Assembly: GCA_020849855.1 (NCBI GenBank)
Contig: JADZFO010000060.1
Location: 45,362-109,361 of the forward strand
Direction: 5' to 3'
DNA from: a bacterium
Lineage (GTDB): Bacteria; 4484-113; JAFGCY01
DNA: 64,000 nucleotides
The notes beneath the pieces are model-generated. The model was not told where the DNA came from. It was given only the letters and a program-made list of their open reading frames with translations, and ran no database searches. Numbering within the stretch: the stretch's first letter is position 1; each line of letters starts with the position of its first letter. Position numbers and translations under genes: made by a program. Positions 50,861 to 61,018 of the stretch are shown here, piece by piece.

Positions 50861-52822
50861 ATGAACATGCAAGCAAGCCGAACCCTGCAGTTCCTGCTGC
50901 TGATAGGGATACTCTTCGCCATCCTGCTGATGGTGCAGAACTTCACTCAGCCCAGGACACAGATCACCATCTCTGAACTGGAGCAGAATATCCGGGACGG
51001 AGAGGTGGAAAAGCTCACCTTCCTGAAGTCCGCCAATGAGATCCAGGGGCGTTACAGGAAGGACTCCGCGGCGGCCCGGGCCAAGAAGACCGAGAGCTTC
51101 ACCGCGATCACGGACCAGGACTATTACAACAACGTGATCATCCCGCTGGCGCGTACGGCGGATGTTGATTTCGGCATGCAGAACCCCAGTCCCTGGGCCA
51201 GCATCTTCAGTCCAACGGTCCTGCTGCTGATACTGTGCATCGCCGCGCCGGTGCTGATCCTCTTCTGGATGATCAACCGGCAGGTCCAGAACAGCGGCTC
51301 CAACCAGGCCATCAATTTCGGCAAGAGCCGCGCGCGCCTGGCCGCCGACGGCAAGCGCCGCATCACCTTCGCGGATGTCTCCGGCGTCGAAGAGGCCGTG
51401 GAAGAGCTGCGCGAGGTGGTGGACTTCCTGCGCGAGCCGCGCAAGTATGAAGCGCTTGGCGCCGAGATCCCCAAGGGCGTGCTGCTGGTCGGCCCTCCGG
51501 GCTGCGGTAAGACGCACCTGGCCAAGGCCGTTGCCGGCGAGGCCAATGTGCCCTTCTTCTATATCAGTGGTTCAGACTTCGTCGAGATGTTCGTCGGTGT
51601 CGGCGCCAGCCGTGTCCGCGACCTCTTCGACCAGGCCAAGCGCCGCGCCCCATGCCTCGTCTTTATCGACGAGCTTGACGCGGTCGGCCGCCATCGTGGA
51701 ACAGGCATCGGCGGTACGCACGACGAGCGCGAGCAGACCCTCAACCAGATGCTGGTGGAGATGGACGGTTTCGAGCCCAACAGCGGCATCATCGTGCTGG
51801 CGGCGACCAACCGCCCCGACGTGCTGGATCCGGCGCTGCTGCGCCCGGGCCGCTTCGACCGCCGCATCGTGGTCGACAGCCCGGATCTGAACGGCCGCAA
51901 GGGCATCCTGCAGATCTATGTGAAGAACAAGCCCCTGGCCAATGATGTCGACCTGGAGGACATCGCCCAGCGCACGCCGGGCTTCTCCGGCGCCGACCTC
52001 AAGAACGTGGTCAACGAGGCGGCCCTGCTGGCCGCGCGCACCGGTGCCAGCAAGATCAACGGCGGGCACTTCTTCGAGGCGGTCGACCGCGTGGTCGCCG
52101 GCCCGGAGCGCAAGAGCCGCATCATCAACGAGAAGGAGCGCCTGGTCATCGCCTACCACGAGCTGGGTCACGCCATCGTCGGCCACCAGCTTGACCACAG
52201 CGACCCGGTGCACAAGATCAGCATCCTGCCGCGCGGCCAGGCCCTGGGCTATACCCTGCAGTTCCCGGCGGAGGACCGCTTCCTGGTCTCCAAGAACCAG
52301 ATCCTCGACCGCGTCAGCGTGCTGCTGGGCGGCCGCGCCGCGGAGGAGCTCGTCTTCGGCGAGGTAACCACCGGCGCGTCCAACGACCTGCAGCGCAGCA
52401 CCCAGATGGTGCGCGACCTCATCACCAAGTACGGCATGAGCGAGGCCCTGGGGCCGATCCAGTTCGGCAACCAGCATGAGAACCCCTTCCTCGGCCGCTC
52501 GGTGATGGAAGACCGCAACTACAGCGACGAGATCGCCTACAAGATCGACGAAGAGGTCAAGAAGATCGTCACCGAGTGCTACCAGCGCGCCAAGGAAGTC
52601 CTGACGCGACTGCGGGGCCGGATGGACGAGATCGCCCAGGTGCTGATCAAGAAGGAGCACCTGAACAAGGACGAGTTCGACGCCCTGATGCGCGGCGAGA
52701 GCCTTGACGGCGGCGCCGGCCCCGAGCCCAGCGAGCCCGGCTCGATGGCCCCGGCGACCACCGGCACCGTGACTCCGCAGCCGCCGGCCAAGCCGACGAT
52801 CAGCCCGGCCCCGGCGGGCTAG
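50861..52822 (+). CDS. ftsH: ATP-dependent zinc metalloprotease FtsH
   Basis: 653 residues: two membrane helices (about 9-26 and 115-137) around a periplasmic domain, AAA module with Walker [10 protein letters not shown] (211-219; the usual Thr is Cys), Walker [11 protein letters not shown] and second region of homology [20 protein letters not shown], then the zinc site HELGH near residue 430. Proline/alanine-rich C-terminus. Degrades membrane and short-lived regulatory proteins, including tmRNA-tagged ones in other bacteria. Confidence 0.97.
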   Translation: MNMQASRTLQFLLLIGILFAILLMVQNFTQPRTQITISELEQNIRDGEVEKLTFLKSANEIQGRYRKDSAAARAKKTESFTAITDQDYYNNVIIPLARTADVDFGMQNPSPWASIFSPTVLLLILCIAAPVLILFWMINRQVQNSGSNQAINFGKSRARLAADGKRRITFADVSGVEEAVEELREVVDFLREPRKYEALGAEIPKGVLLVGPPGCGKTHLAKAVAGEANVPFFYISGSDFVEMFVGVGASRVRDLFDQAKRRAPCLVFIDELDAVGRHRGTGIGGTHDEREQTLNQMLVEMDGFEPNSGIIVLAATNRPDVLDPALLRPGRFDRRIVVDSPDLNGRKGILQIYVKNKPLANDVDLEDIAQRTPGFSGADLKNVVNEAALLAARTGASKINGGHFFEAVDRVVAGPERKSRIINEKERLVIAYHELGHAIVGHQLDHSDPVHKISILPRGQALGYTLQFPAEDRFLVSKNQILDRVSVLLGGRAAEELVFGEVTTGASNDLQRSTQMVRDLITKYGMSEALGPIQFGNQHENPFLGRSVMEDRNYSDEIAYKIDEEVKKIVTECYQRAKEVLTRLRGRMDEIAQVLIKKEHLNKDEFDALMRGESLDGGAGPEPSEPGSMAPATTGTVTPQPPAKPTISPAPAG

Positions 52823-52860
52823 GGCAGGGCGGGGAGAACCCGATCAGAACATGGATATCA

Positions 52861-52886
52861 AAGGCCGGCAGCAATGCCGGCCTTTT
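52861..52886 (+). terminator. Rho-independent terminator after ftsH
   Basis: AAGGCCGGCA, loop GCAA, TGCCGGCCTT, then TT. Ten perfect pairs, same GCAA loop as the terminator at 47466. Confidence 0.85.
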
Positions 52887-52902
52887 GCCTTTCCTGGCCG
52901 GG

Positions 52903-52908
52903 TATAAA
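52903..52908 (+). promoter_or_regulatory. -10-like box 6 nt before a lipoprotein start (leaderless)
   Basis: TATAAA, 6 nt, then ATG at 52915, immediately after the ftsH terminator. Confidence 0.45.
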
Positions 52909-52914
52909 GAGCTG

Positions 52915-53406
52915 ATGCGCGCTGCATTCATCCTGTTGCTTGTTCTTTCAACCCTTGTCGCCTGCGGCAATATTGGCAACGTCTCCGCCGACCCGATCAT
53001 CTTCGTCCCCTATGTCGAAGAGCTCAGCTTTCCGGCAGAGGTAGAGGCCGGAGAATGGATGGAGATCAAGGTCAGTCTGGACTTCGGCAGCCGCAGCGCC
53101 TTGCTGGACAGCGGAGACTACATTGTCACCAGCAACCTGATCGGCGAGGATTTCACCGTCTATATGGTCGAGGGCGGACCTTCTGACCAGGATCTGGCAG
53201 CTGTATCCGGCAGCTTCAGAAGCAGCAACAGCGTGCAGGAGACACTGCGCTTCTTTGTCCACCTGCCAGGTGAGTACCAGCTGCGGCTGGGCAGTGTTAA
53301 CCACCCGCAGCAGGCTGGCGCAAAGCTGCACTACGGCTGGGGCGATCATTCACTGCCCCGCAACAACACCTTTGGCTATCGCCGGATAGATTTCACGGCG
53401 CGCTGA
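52915..53406 (+). CDS. Small lipoprotein
   Basis: 163 residues, lipoprotein signal with Cys17 (STLVAC). Mature part is beta-strand rich with YVEELSFPAEVEAGEWMEIK, suggesting one Ig-like or jelly-roll domain of about 130 residues. No family recognised. The ATG at 52915 gives an ideal signal peptide; the longer frame would bury it. Confidence 0.7.
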   Translation: MRAAFILLLVLSTLVACGNIGNVSADPIIFVPYVEELSFPAEVEAGEWMEIKVSLDFGSRSALLDSGDYIVTSNLIGEDFTVYMVEGGPSDQDLAAVSGSFRSSNSVQETLRFFVHLPGEYQLRLGSVNHPQQAGAKLHYGWGDHSLPRNNTFGYRRIDFTAR

Positions 53407-53608
53407 GAAGGCGCAGCTTTGAAACTCCGCCGCCGGGGCGCGGCCATGACCCTCAGGGCGACATAATCAGAAGCTGCAGCATGCCCAGCTGCGTGAGTGG
53501 CCGCGCTTTGCAGGTGTCTGAACCCTGACGGCCGATGTCTGCCTGTTGCCAGTAATGCCTTCAGCCAGGCCAGCGCGCGGATAGCCGCATTCAGGCGCGA
53601 CTTGCGGT

Positions 53609-53614
53609 TAAGAT
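53609..53614 (+). promoter_or_regulatory. -10-like box 6 nt before the 53621 lipoprotein start
   Basis: TAAGAT is followed by AGGAGG and ATG. The last six bases could serve as Shine-Dalgarno only if transcription starts upstream, so either reading is possible. Confidence 0.35.
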
Positions 53615-53620
53615 AGGAGG

Positions 53621-55681
53621 ATGCGCAAGGAAGTCTGGGCGCCTGCTCGTGTACTGCTTCTCCTGCTCGCCTTTGCCGCACTGCAGTCCTGCGGCGGCGC
53701 CAGTCAGGGAATCACGGCTCTGCATTCCAGACCAAAGCAGCAGCCTGCAGGATTCAGCCTGCCTGCCCCATCCAGTTTGGCCGCCGCTTTGCAGCCTCTG
53801 CCCCGCTCGGCCAGCTTTGAGATGGAAGACCTGGTGGTTGCCGGCGAGGACTTCTCTGCCGAGCTGCCCTTCAACCGCGTCAGTGCCGGCCCGGATGCGG
53901 CAACCTTCAGCCCGAACTGGTTCCCCGGCACGCCGGGGATCGACGGCCTGGCCTATGCGATCTACAGCTTCAGCATCCCGAACTTCAGCGGCAGCGAAAA
54001 GCTGAGCTACTTCTGGAAGAACGCCCCGACCAACCCTGAGCGCGCCTTCATTGCCCTGGCCAACTTTGATACGGACGCCTGGGACTGGAGGGCCGGCAAC
54101 GCCGAGGGCAAGATTGAGTACGCTTCCTTTGACCCTTACTTCGTCGCCGGCGGCAACATGCTGGTGGCGATGGTGCTGACGGGCGAGGCGGTTGGCGAGC
54201 TGGACTCGATCCGCATCGGCGGCCTGCCGCCGCAGGTCAGCCTCAGCGCAAGTGTGCGCGGCGGCATCCTGCCCTTTGCCACGACGCTCACGGCGCAGGC
54301 CAGCGACCCGGACAACGCGATTGCTGAGTACCTCTGGGACCCCGAAGGCGATGGCAGCTTTGACATCAGCACCGCCGCCGTGCCGGAGCTGGTACAGCAG
54401 CTCACAGTACCCGGCACCTTCCAGGCGGCGGTAAAGGTTGTGGATGCCGAAGGCATCTTTACTGTAGAGAGCATCACGCTGCGGGCCTATGCTCCCGGCG
54501 CTTTTACTGTCGGCGGCATCGATTCGGATGGCGGCCAGACCTGCCTGCTGGCGCCGGACGGCCGGCTGCTGCTGGTTGGGCACAGCCAGTTTGGGCTCAA
54601 GGACGACCTGCTTTTCTGCAGCGTATCCCCGGAGGGTGTGGTTGATTTTGCCCGGATCTGGGGCGGGAGTGACTACGAGGCGGTTAACGCCGCCTTGCTC
54701 AGCAGCGATGGCTTCGTCTACCTCACCGGCAGTGACTTCTCGAACGATGCGGTGCTGCTCCAGAAGTGGGACACCGATGGCAACCTGATCTGGACCCGGG
54801 GCCTCGGTGTTACCGGAAACGCTGTTGCCAAAGGCCTGACGGAAAGCGCCGACGGGCAGATCGTGCTCTGCGGAGACCTGGTACCTACCGCGGGCCAGGA
54901 GGCCATTGCCGCCTTTGACAGCGATGGCACGCTGCTCTGGGCCCGCGGGGTGGGGGATGTCAGCAAGATCTGCCTGCTGGCGGACTGCCAGTTCTTCCAG
55001 CCCGCGGCCGGGCCCGGCGAGATCCGCTGCTGCGGCACTATCATCAATGACAGCAAGGACCTGCTCTATCTGAGCTTCAACACTGCAGGCGATCTGCAAA
55101 GCTCCCTGCTCTACGGCGACGTTTCACTGGATGAGACTGCAAACTCAATGACCATTGATCCCGCAGGAGAAAGCTACATCCTGGGTGGCTTCGACTTTGT
55201 GGCGGCCATCGCGCTGCTTGCCAGGGTGGGCGGTAAGGTCAGCTACGTGGCCGGCACGGACACTTCCGATGATATCTATCCTGCCGGGATTCACTTCGAC
55301 GATGGCAGGCTGCAGGTCCTCCTCGCCGGCGTGATTGACAAAGGCTTCTACGGCCTCTTCGACACTTCCTTTGCCCTGCAGTCAATGCAGGCCTTCGGCA
55401 GCAGCCAGTTCATCTATCTATCCGGCCTGGAAGCCTGCGGGCCGGCCGGCGCACTCTGCGCGGGCACCATCAACGGACCGCCGCCTTCCAAATCGTCTTA
55501 CTCTCCAACTGTCGCCGACTTCTCCAATTCCACCTGGAGCGCGGTCAGCCCGCCAGTCTCGAGCGTAAGCATTTTCGTGAAGGAGATCACAACCGAAGCC
55601 CGCGAGCTGAACGGTTTCACAGTCAACAACGGCGGGAACGATGGTAATGCCTGCATCGTGCTGCTGAAGATGGAGAACTAG
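53621..55681 (+). CDS. Large lipoprotein: PKD domain plus beta-propeller repeats
   Basis: 686 residues, lipoprotein signal with Cys24 (ALQSCG). After a unique N-terminal domain, a PKD-type module (about 207-290, with AEYLWDPEGDGSFD), then six or so propeller-like repeats of about 45-50 residues of the form L-x-x-DG-x-x-x-x-G (LAPDGRLLLVGHSQFG, LSSDGFVYLTGSDFS, ESADGQIVLCGDL, DPAGESYILGGFDF), as in SBBP or delta-60 repeat proteins. Probably a surface structural or binding protein. Confidence 0.8.
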   Translation: MRKEVWAPARVLLLLLAFAALQSCGGASQGITALHSRPKQQPAGFSLPAPSSLAAALQPLPRSASFEMEDLVVAGEDFSAELPFNRVSAGPDAATFSPNWFPGTPGIDGLAYAIYSFSIPNFSGSEKLSYFWKNAPTNPERAFIALANFDTDAWDWRAGNAEGKIEYASFDPYFVAGGNMLVAMVLTGEAVGELDSIRIGGLPPQVSLSASVRGGILPFATTLTAQASDPDNAIAEYLWDPEGDGSFDISTAAVPELVQQLTVPGTFQAAVKVVDAEGIFTVESITLRAYAPGAFTVGGIDSDGGQTCLLAPDGRLLLVGHSQFGLKDDLLFCSVSPEGVVDFARIWGGSDYEAVNAALLSSDGFVYLTGSDFSNDAVLLQKWDTDGNLIWTRGLGVTGNAVAKGLTESADGQIVLCGDLVPTAGQEAIAAFDSDGTLLWARGVGDVSKICLLADCQFFQPAAGPGEIRCCGTIINDSKDLLYLSFNTAGDLQSSLLYGDVSLDETANSMTIDPAGESYILGGFDFVAAIALLARVGGKVSYVAGTDTSDDIYPAGIHFDDGRLQVLLAGVIDKGFYGLFDTSFALQSMQAFGSSQFIYLSGLEACGPAGALCAGTINGPPPSKSSYSPTVADFSNSTWSAVSPPVSSVSIFVKEITTEARELNGFTVNNGGNDGNACIVLLKMEN

Positions 55682-55819
55682 CCTCGGGGAGCCAGCTTGA
55701 AAGGCAGCCTGCCATCTGTGCTGCAGCGGACGGGCTTTGCACGGCCTGCGCATGTACTAGCATTAATCAGGCCGCGGCATCCAGACAGCTGAATCAAGTG
55801 CCGCGGCGGCTGGTGCAGA

Positions 55820-58123
55820 GTGCAGCACTGTCTTGCTCTTGTTCTGTTTGCGCTGGTCTTCCTGCGCGCCTGCGGTGCTGGCGCAGAGCCGCAGCCGGGC
55901 ACTGCCGGAGGCGCTGACGCGGGGGGCTCCGCGCCGCTCCTGCCTGCCGGTGATGAATGGGGCCTGCCGCCTCAGGAGGACTGGCCGCAGGACATCGTAA
56001 ACCCCCTGAGCTATGCAGGCTGGTATCGCCACCTTGGCGCCGACAGCTTCGTGGACCTGCTGGCCATCGGCCCTGACCGCGTCCTGCTCAGCGGTGAGAA
56101 GTCCGTCCGGGCCTACTCCCTGAAGGATGGGGCTCTGCTCTGGAGTTATCCCATCGACAGTGTGTTCTTCCCCGATTCCGCCGTGGCCAACAACGACTAT
56201 CTGCGCCTGCAGAGCACTTACGACAGCCTGACCCTGTCCATGCGGGACGGCACGCTGGCCAGCTCCGCGCCAGCTGATATCAGTACCGGCGAGGGCTGGC
56301 AGTCCGCCGACCTCAGGCCGATGTACCTGCGCGAAGAAGAAGCCGCGCCTGATGCGCTGAAACAGGCTGCGGCCGCAGCAGGCCTTGAACAGGGCCTGGA
56401 GGCGCAAAGCGAGCTTCGCGACGAGCGCTACATGGCAGTTCTGTACCAGAGCTATCCGGCGCAGCATGAGCATTGGGGCGTCAACGCGCATCTGCTGGTC
56501 TTTGACCTGGATGCCGGCGGTGGCCTGAAAGCCGGCAGCACGAGGATGCTTGAGCAGCCAGAGCTGCCCCGGGAGCCCGTGGAGCGCTTCATGAAGGCCG
56601 CCAGCCCGCATGCTGACAGCGCCCTGATGCAGGAGCTGGTGTCCGGCGGCGTCGGGAGCTGTCAGGCCCTGCTGCAGCAGTTGCCGCAGATGAACAGCGC
56701 TCAGCTCGATTCACTCATGGCCCTTTGCGTTTACATCTCCAGCCATCAGATGCAGGAATACAGCGCCTATCCGCCCGTCGAGCTGCTCTACACGCGTCTT
56801 GAAGAGCTGCACGACCCACAGCATGCAAAGAAGCTGATGGAGTGGATCGGCAATGAGCAGCTTCAGCCGGCGCGCGGACGCTGCCTGGGCCTGCTGGCTA
56901 ACCTCGGCAACACTGAGGCCGGCGATTTCCTCATGAAGTACTACGACGGCCTGGCTATACAGAAGCTGGACCCCCGCAAGCCGCCATACAGGCTGCAGCC
57001 GGCCTCGCCCTATGGCGGCGACGCCTGGCAGGCCGACTCCATCCCGCCCACTCCGCCGGCACAGGCCGCCCTGGCGCAGGGCGGCACGGCGACAGCCTTT
57101 GTGGCCGACGGCCTGGCCTCCGAGCGCGCAATTTACATCGGCCTCGACCAGGATTCCGACAGCGCCTTTGAGCAGATCCTGGCCACCGGCTGCAGCGATG
57201 TCTACTTCATGCACACGCACCCCGGCGGGGTAGCGCGCGACGCGAAGGGCGCTGCCCTGGGCCTGAGCGTCAGCGGCGACAGCTTTACCCTCAGCTACAA
57301 CAAGGCCCGGATCGAGACGCGCAGCTATGGCGAGGGCCCTGCCCGGCAGAGCTACCGCCTGGTCAGCGGCGGTGACCCGCTCAGCAGCAGGCTGGAGCTG
57401 ACGCAGCTGCGTCTGGACAGCGATTCCGACGGCCTCACGGACCTGCTGGAGGCGCAGCTCATGCTTGACCCGCAGCAGAAGGACAGCGACGGCGACGGCC
57501 TGAGCGACGCTGAGGACGCCTGCCCCAACGTGAACCCCGCGTCGATGGGCAAGCTGGAGCGCGGTGTCGCCCGCGCGCTGGCCTTCTTCTTCCAGACAGA
57601 CCCCCAGGGCGAAGCCTGGTGGCGCATGCACGTGCAGAATCTGCCCTGGTCGGCGCGCTATATCAGCGTCAGCGGCATGGGCCCGGTATCTTACGGCGGG
57701 GTGGCCGGCGCCTTCGGCATCTGCCTGAAGGACGAGCCGGCATTGAGCGCCTACCAGGACCTGCTCCAGGGCTACAACCCCTTCACGCTGCTGGAAATCG
57801 GCTATCAGGAGAGCCTGCCGCAGATGGCGAATGCCGAGGGCCTGAACGCTCTCAGCGGCCCGCCCGCCGCGCTTCCGTCGCATATGTACGAAGCGCCGGA
57901 GGGCGGGGCGCAGCCGGACGGGTCAGAAGCTGCAGCCGAAGCAGCAGCAGGAGCTGCAGGCAGCCCTGAGTCCGCAGGCACCGCGCCGCAGCCCAGCGAA
58001 GGCCTGCCCGGCGACCGCTCAGTCCTGTGGTTCAACCTGTCGCTGAACGGCTTCATGATCCAGATGGTGGAGATCGACGGTGAACTCTATCCCGTACGTC
58101 AAGACATGACCTGGATCAGCTGA
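55820..58123 (+). CDS. Large lipoprotein with thrombospondin type 3 calcium-binding repeats
   Basis: 767 residues from GTG, lipoprotein signal with Cys18 (FLRACG). N-terminal about 80-150 contains a PQQ-like strand set (DLLAIGPDRVLLSGEKSVRA), middle is helical, and about 530-575 carries DSDSDGLTDLLEA and DSDGDGLSDAEDACPN, Asp-rich EF-hand-like loops of TSP3 type. An Ala/Glu/Ser-rich linker precedes the C-terminal 40 residues. Calcium binding is predicted, function unknown. Confidence 0.78.
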   Translation: MQHCLALVLFALVFLRACGAGAEPQPGTAGGADAGGSAPLLPAGDEWGLPPQEDWPQDIVNPLSYAGWYRHLGADSFVDLLAIGPDRVLLSGEKSVRAYSLKDGALLWSYPIDSVFFPDSAVANNDYLRLQSTYDSLTLSMRDGTLASSAPADISTGEGWQSADLRPMYLREEEAAPDALKQAAAAAGLEQGLEAQSELRDERYMAVLYQSYPAQHEHWGVNAHLLVFDLDAGGGLKAGSTRMLEQPELPREPVERFMKAASPHADSALMQELVSGGVGSCQALLQQLPQMNSAQLDSLMALCVYISSHQMQEYSAYPPVELLYTRLEELHDPQHAKKLMEWIGNEQLQPARGRCLGLLANLGNTEAGDFLMKYYDGLAIQKLDPRKPPYRLQPASPYGGDAWQADSIPPTPPAQAALAQGGTATAFVADGLASERAIYIGLDQDSDSAFEQILATGCSDVYFMHTHPGGVARDAKGAALGLSVSGDSFTLSYNKARIETRSYGEGPARQSYRLVSGGDPLSSRLELTQLRLDSDSDGLTDLLEAQLMLDPQQKDSDGDGLSDAEDACPNVNPASMGKLERGVARALAFFFQTDPQGEAWWRMHVQNLPWSARYISVSGMGPVSYGGVAGAFGICLKDEPALSAYQDLLQGYNPFTLLEIGYQESLPQMANAEGLNALSGPPAALPSHMYEAPEGGAQPDGSEAAAEAAAGAAGSPESAGTAPQPSEGLPGDRSVLWFNLSLNGFMIQMVEIDGELYPVRQDMTWIS

Positions 58124-58357
58124 GCCTTCGTGCCGCAAAGCCGCGCTGCGCGGCAGCCACTACGCGCATCTGCGCAGCCAAGGCAGCTGTGCTCTGCTCT
58201 ACGCGCCTGCGCTGCTGAGCTAATCGAGACAGCGCAACAATAGCGCCGCAGCGGTGTCTTTAGCATGTCCCTCAAGTTCAATGTGTAGCAGTACTAACAA
58301 ACCCGGCGGGCCAGTGCCTGCCGGAACATGTCCGCCATGTGCGGCGAGGAGGATTAC
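58124..58357. other. 234-bp gap with palindromes
   Basis: Contains several short GC hairpins (CCGCGCTGCGCGG near 58141, GCGCATCTGCGC near 58163). No gene or clear promoter is seen apart from the GAGGAGG before the following ATG. Confidence 0.4.
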
Positions 58358-58840
58358 ATGCTTACATCTCGTTTCAGTGCTGTCTTTCCGAACAAGGTGG
58401 CCGCGGAAAACGCGGTGAAGGAACTGCGCGAACTTGGCGTCCCCAACAGCTCAATCGCTGTGGTCACCAAGGACCAGTCCGCCAAGGCGGCGGCCGTCGG
58501 AGCGGCGGAGGGCCTGGCGGTGGGCGCCGGCCTGGGCGCGCTCTTCGGCCTCGCGGCCGTGGCCATCCCGGGCGTCGGCCCCTTCATCACGGCGGGCTGG
58601 CTGGCCTCCACGCTTGGCCTGACCGGCGGCGCGGCGGCCTCCGGCGCGATCGTCGGCGGCAGCGCGGGTCTGCTGGCCGGCGCCCTGGCCAAGGCCGGCT
58701 ATGCGGCGGAAGAGGCCAAGTTCCTGTCCGACCGGCTGGATGACGGCGGTGTCCTGGTGGCGCTGGAAAAGAACGCGCCGATCAGCGACCTGAGCCTGGC
58801 GGAGGTCTTCAGCCGCCACGGCGGTCTGCGCTACGCCTAA
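58358..58840 (+). CDS. Glycine-zipper-like protein with N-terminal ferredoxin-like fold
   Basis: 160 residues. N-terminal half resembles general-stress/DUF1269-type domains (SRFSAVFPNKVAAENAVKEL, SSIAVVTKD). The middle is a long Gly/Ala-rich hydrophobic segment (about 55-118) of glycine-zipper type, and the C-terminus returns to an alpha/beta pattern. Probably membrane-associated. GAGGAGG lies 6 nt before the ATG at 58358. Confidence 0.7.
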   Translation: MLTSRFSAVFPNKVAAENAVKELRELGVPNSSIAVVTKDQSAKAAAVGAAEGLAVGAGLGALFGLAAVAIPGVGPFITAGWLASTLGLTGGAAASGAIVGGSAGLLAGALAKAGYAAEEAKFLSDRLDDGGVLVALEKNAPISDLSLAEVFSRHGGLRYA

Positions 58841-58968
58841 GCGATGCTCAGCGGTCCGGCGGACGCAGCGGCATCCCTCCGCGGCGCCGCCGGATCTTTC
58901 TACCCTTGTTGCCTCTGGTCCAATGGTTGCCGTTAACTGCCATAGTGGCCCGGCGCCGGCCCGGCAGG

Positions 58969-60093
58969 CTAGAACCGGAGTATCCTGCGCCCGCAGGGTG
59001 AAACCGGCATGCTGCCAAGGATGGCATGCAGGCCGCTACGTCCCAGCCGCTTCCCGGTCGCGGCCTTGTGCCTCTGACACAGCAGGGCGATGGTCCCCGC
59101 GGCTATGCCGGCGGCAAAGCTTGTTCCGCTGACCCGGGTGGGACATTCCCTTTCGAACTTATGTGTTTCGATGTCTTCGCCGGGCGCCAGCAGGTCAATC
59201 TGGTTGACACTGCTGTTGAAGCTGGATTCATTTCCCCTGGCGTCGATGGAACCCACGCAGATCGCGCTCTGGTGAATCCCGGGCCAGAAGCTGCGCAGCA
59301 GACCCTTGTTGCCAGCGGCGCAGACCACGATCGCTTCCTGTCGGTCGGCCTCTTCCAGCGCCTGGCAGACGGCGCTCACACCGCTGGGATAGGTGATGGT
59401 GGTCAAAATGACCTCGGCGCCATACTCAAGCGCCTTGCGGATGCCGCAGGCCAGGTGGCAGGCATGCGACTTGTTGTCGAAGACCGCCTTGATCGGCAGT
59501 ACCTGGCAGGCCGGCGCCATGCCGTGCCTGATGCCGGCCACCTGGCAGGCCAGGGCAGTACCGTGCCCGCTGCGGTCAATCGGTTTGTGCTTCGGGAATG
59601 CCAGGTTCAGCTCCGCGCCTTCTGCCAGCAGTTTGCGGTAGGTCTTCAGAGCCGGACTGATCTGGCTCTGGCGCGGATCGATACCGGAGTCCACGATAGC
59701 CACCAGCACGTCTTCCCCGCGGAAACCCTGAGCATGCCAGTTATGGCGGCCCATCCAGTCCTGGGACCAGAAACGCGGCGCCACCCAGTCCCCGTTGCCG
59801 GCTTCCCGGTAGTTTCGGTCAAGCTGCCGCAGCGTCTCCAGCCGTTGAATGCGCAGCGGGCTGAAGCTGGTTGATTCGACCAGCGAGCCCACAAGGTCCT
59901 GCGGCTTTTTGGTGTCCGTCTCTTCCTCGATCACTTCGCCGCAGCTAAGGCTCTCACAAAGATACTTCAGCCTCAGGCCCTGAATACTCAGGTGCTTTTC
60001 CAGCCTGGCGGCCAGAGCCGGCCGCTCCTCGAAGGGCACTGCGCTCCAGTCCAGCTCAAACCGGACGGGCGCTCGATCTATCTGAACCGACAT
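58969..60093 (-). CDS. Subtilisin-family (S8) serine peptidase, no signal peptide
   Basis: 374 residues. Complete triad: Asp135 (VAIVDSGID), His177 (GHGTALA) and Ser325 (VSGTSFAAG), oxyanion Asn262 (AAGNKG). No signal peptide or membrane segment, so probably cytoplasmic. The N-terminal 120 residues form an unrelated domain that may be a propeptide or adaptor-binding region. It follows a gene of unknown function by 36 bp and is probably co-transcribed with it. GGGGA precedes the ATG. Could be an intracellular maturation or defence-type protease. Confidence 0.88.
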   Translation of the reverse strand: MSVQIDRAPVRFELDWSAVPFEERPALAARLEKHLSIQGLRLKYLCESLSCGEVIEEETDTKKPQDLVGSLVESTSFSPLRIQRLETLRQLDRNYREAGNGDWVAPRFWSQDWMGRHNWHAQGFRGEDVLVAIVDSGIDPRQSQISPALKTYRKLLAEGAELNLAFPKHKPIDRSGHGTALACQVAGIRHGMAPACQVLPIKAVFDNKSHACHLACGIRKALEYGAEVILTTITYPSGVSAVCQALEEADRQEAIVVCAAGNKGLLRSFWPGIHQSAICVGSIDARGNESSFNSSVNQIDLLAPGEDIETHKFERECPTRVSGTSFAAGIAAGTIALLCQRHKAATGKRLGRSGLHAILGSMPVSPCGRRILRF

Positions 60094-60129
60094 TGCTTTT
60101 CCCCTGTTTCAGACCGCAGACGTCTGGAC

Positions 60130-60795
60130 TTACTGCAGATCCCAGTCGATTGCTTCTTCGTCGTAGCAAACGTCAACCTTGTTGTGCGCGCAGGTGGCAG
60201 TCCCCAGCATGTTGCCGTCCAGCTCCAGCCCGTCCACGATGGTGTCCCGGTCAAAGGTCAGGAAGCCGAAGACATCCGCGGTAGGCATGTTCGGGCAGGA
60301 AGGGGAGAACTCGCTTACCGTCACCTGCCAGCGGTAGGTGCCGGGCTCGGCACTTCCGTTCTGGTCTCGCGGTGTCTCCCGCTCGCCGCTGAAGGCTCCG
60401 TTGGGCTTGGGCACCAGGCTGCCAAAGGGGCTGGGCCAGGCTGAACTGACGGTGATCAGGACCAACACCGCCACCATGACTTCCTCCCCTTCCTGGGCCG
60501 GGTCCGCCTCATCCTCGGACCAGACCGATCCGCAGATCCGCATGGTGCGGCTGGAACTCGCGCTCATGCTGCGGCGATGGTCATGCTGGGCCAGGGCCAT
60601 GCCGTCCGACTGGCGGGTCAGGCTGATGCTCAGCATGTACTTGCCATCCATCAGGTGCTCAGGCTTAAGTTCGAATTCGAGTTCATAGGAGTAGCTGACC
60701 TCTCCACTTCCATGCTTCCGAGCCCTGATGTTCTGGGCCGGCAGCTTGTACTGGAAGGCGTCAGTATTGAAATTGCTGGCGTTTGCTGTATCCAT
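60130..60795 (-). CDS. Protein of unknown function paired with the subtilase
   Basis: 221 residues from the ATG at 60795, preceded by GGGGGAAG; an ATG at 60813 is possible. No signal peptide. Beta-rich, with VSYSYELEFELKPEHLMDG and LMDGKYMLSISLTR near the N-terminus, a middle hydrophobic strand (VMVAVLVLITVSSAW) and a C-terminal half with four cysteines (SPSCPNMP, TCAHNKVDVCYD). May be a substrate, inhibitor or partner of the peptidase; inference from position only. Confidence 0.6.
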   Translation of the reverse strand: MDTANASNFNTDAFQYKLPAQNIRARKHGSGEVSYSYELEFELKPEHLMDGKYMLSISLTRQSDGMALAQHDHRRSMSASSSRTMRICGSVWSEDEADPAQEGEEVMVAVLVLITVSSAWPSPFGSLVPKPNGAFSGERETPRDQNGSAEPGTYRWQVTVSEFSPSCPNMPTADVFGFLTFDRDTIVDGLELDGNMLGTATCAHNKVDVCYDEEAIDWDLQ

Positions 60796-61018
60796 GTCTT
60801 CCCCCGGGTTCATTTTGATGACACTAAGTTAGCGCAATTCCACTGGAAAGGTGGCAAGAGTGGTTCAAGACATGTTCAATGCAGGTTCAAGAAGATCGTC
60901 GCGCCTGGCCTCGGCATGACAGGCGCTGAATCATTCCCTGCCGCGGGCGGGTATACTCCATGGCCCCGCGGCCTGGCTTGCGGGGTGCGCCGCCCTGCAG
61001 CGGCGGGCACATTGACAT

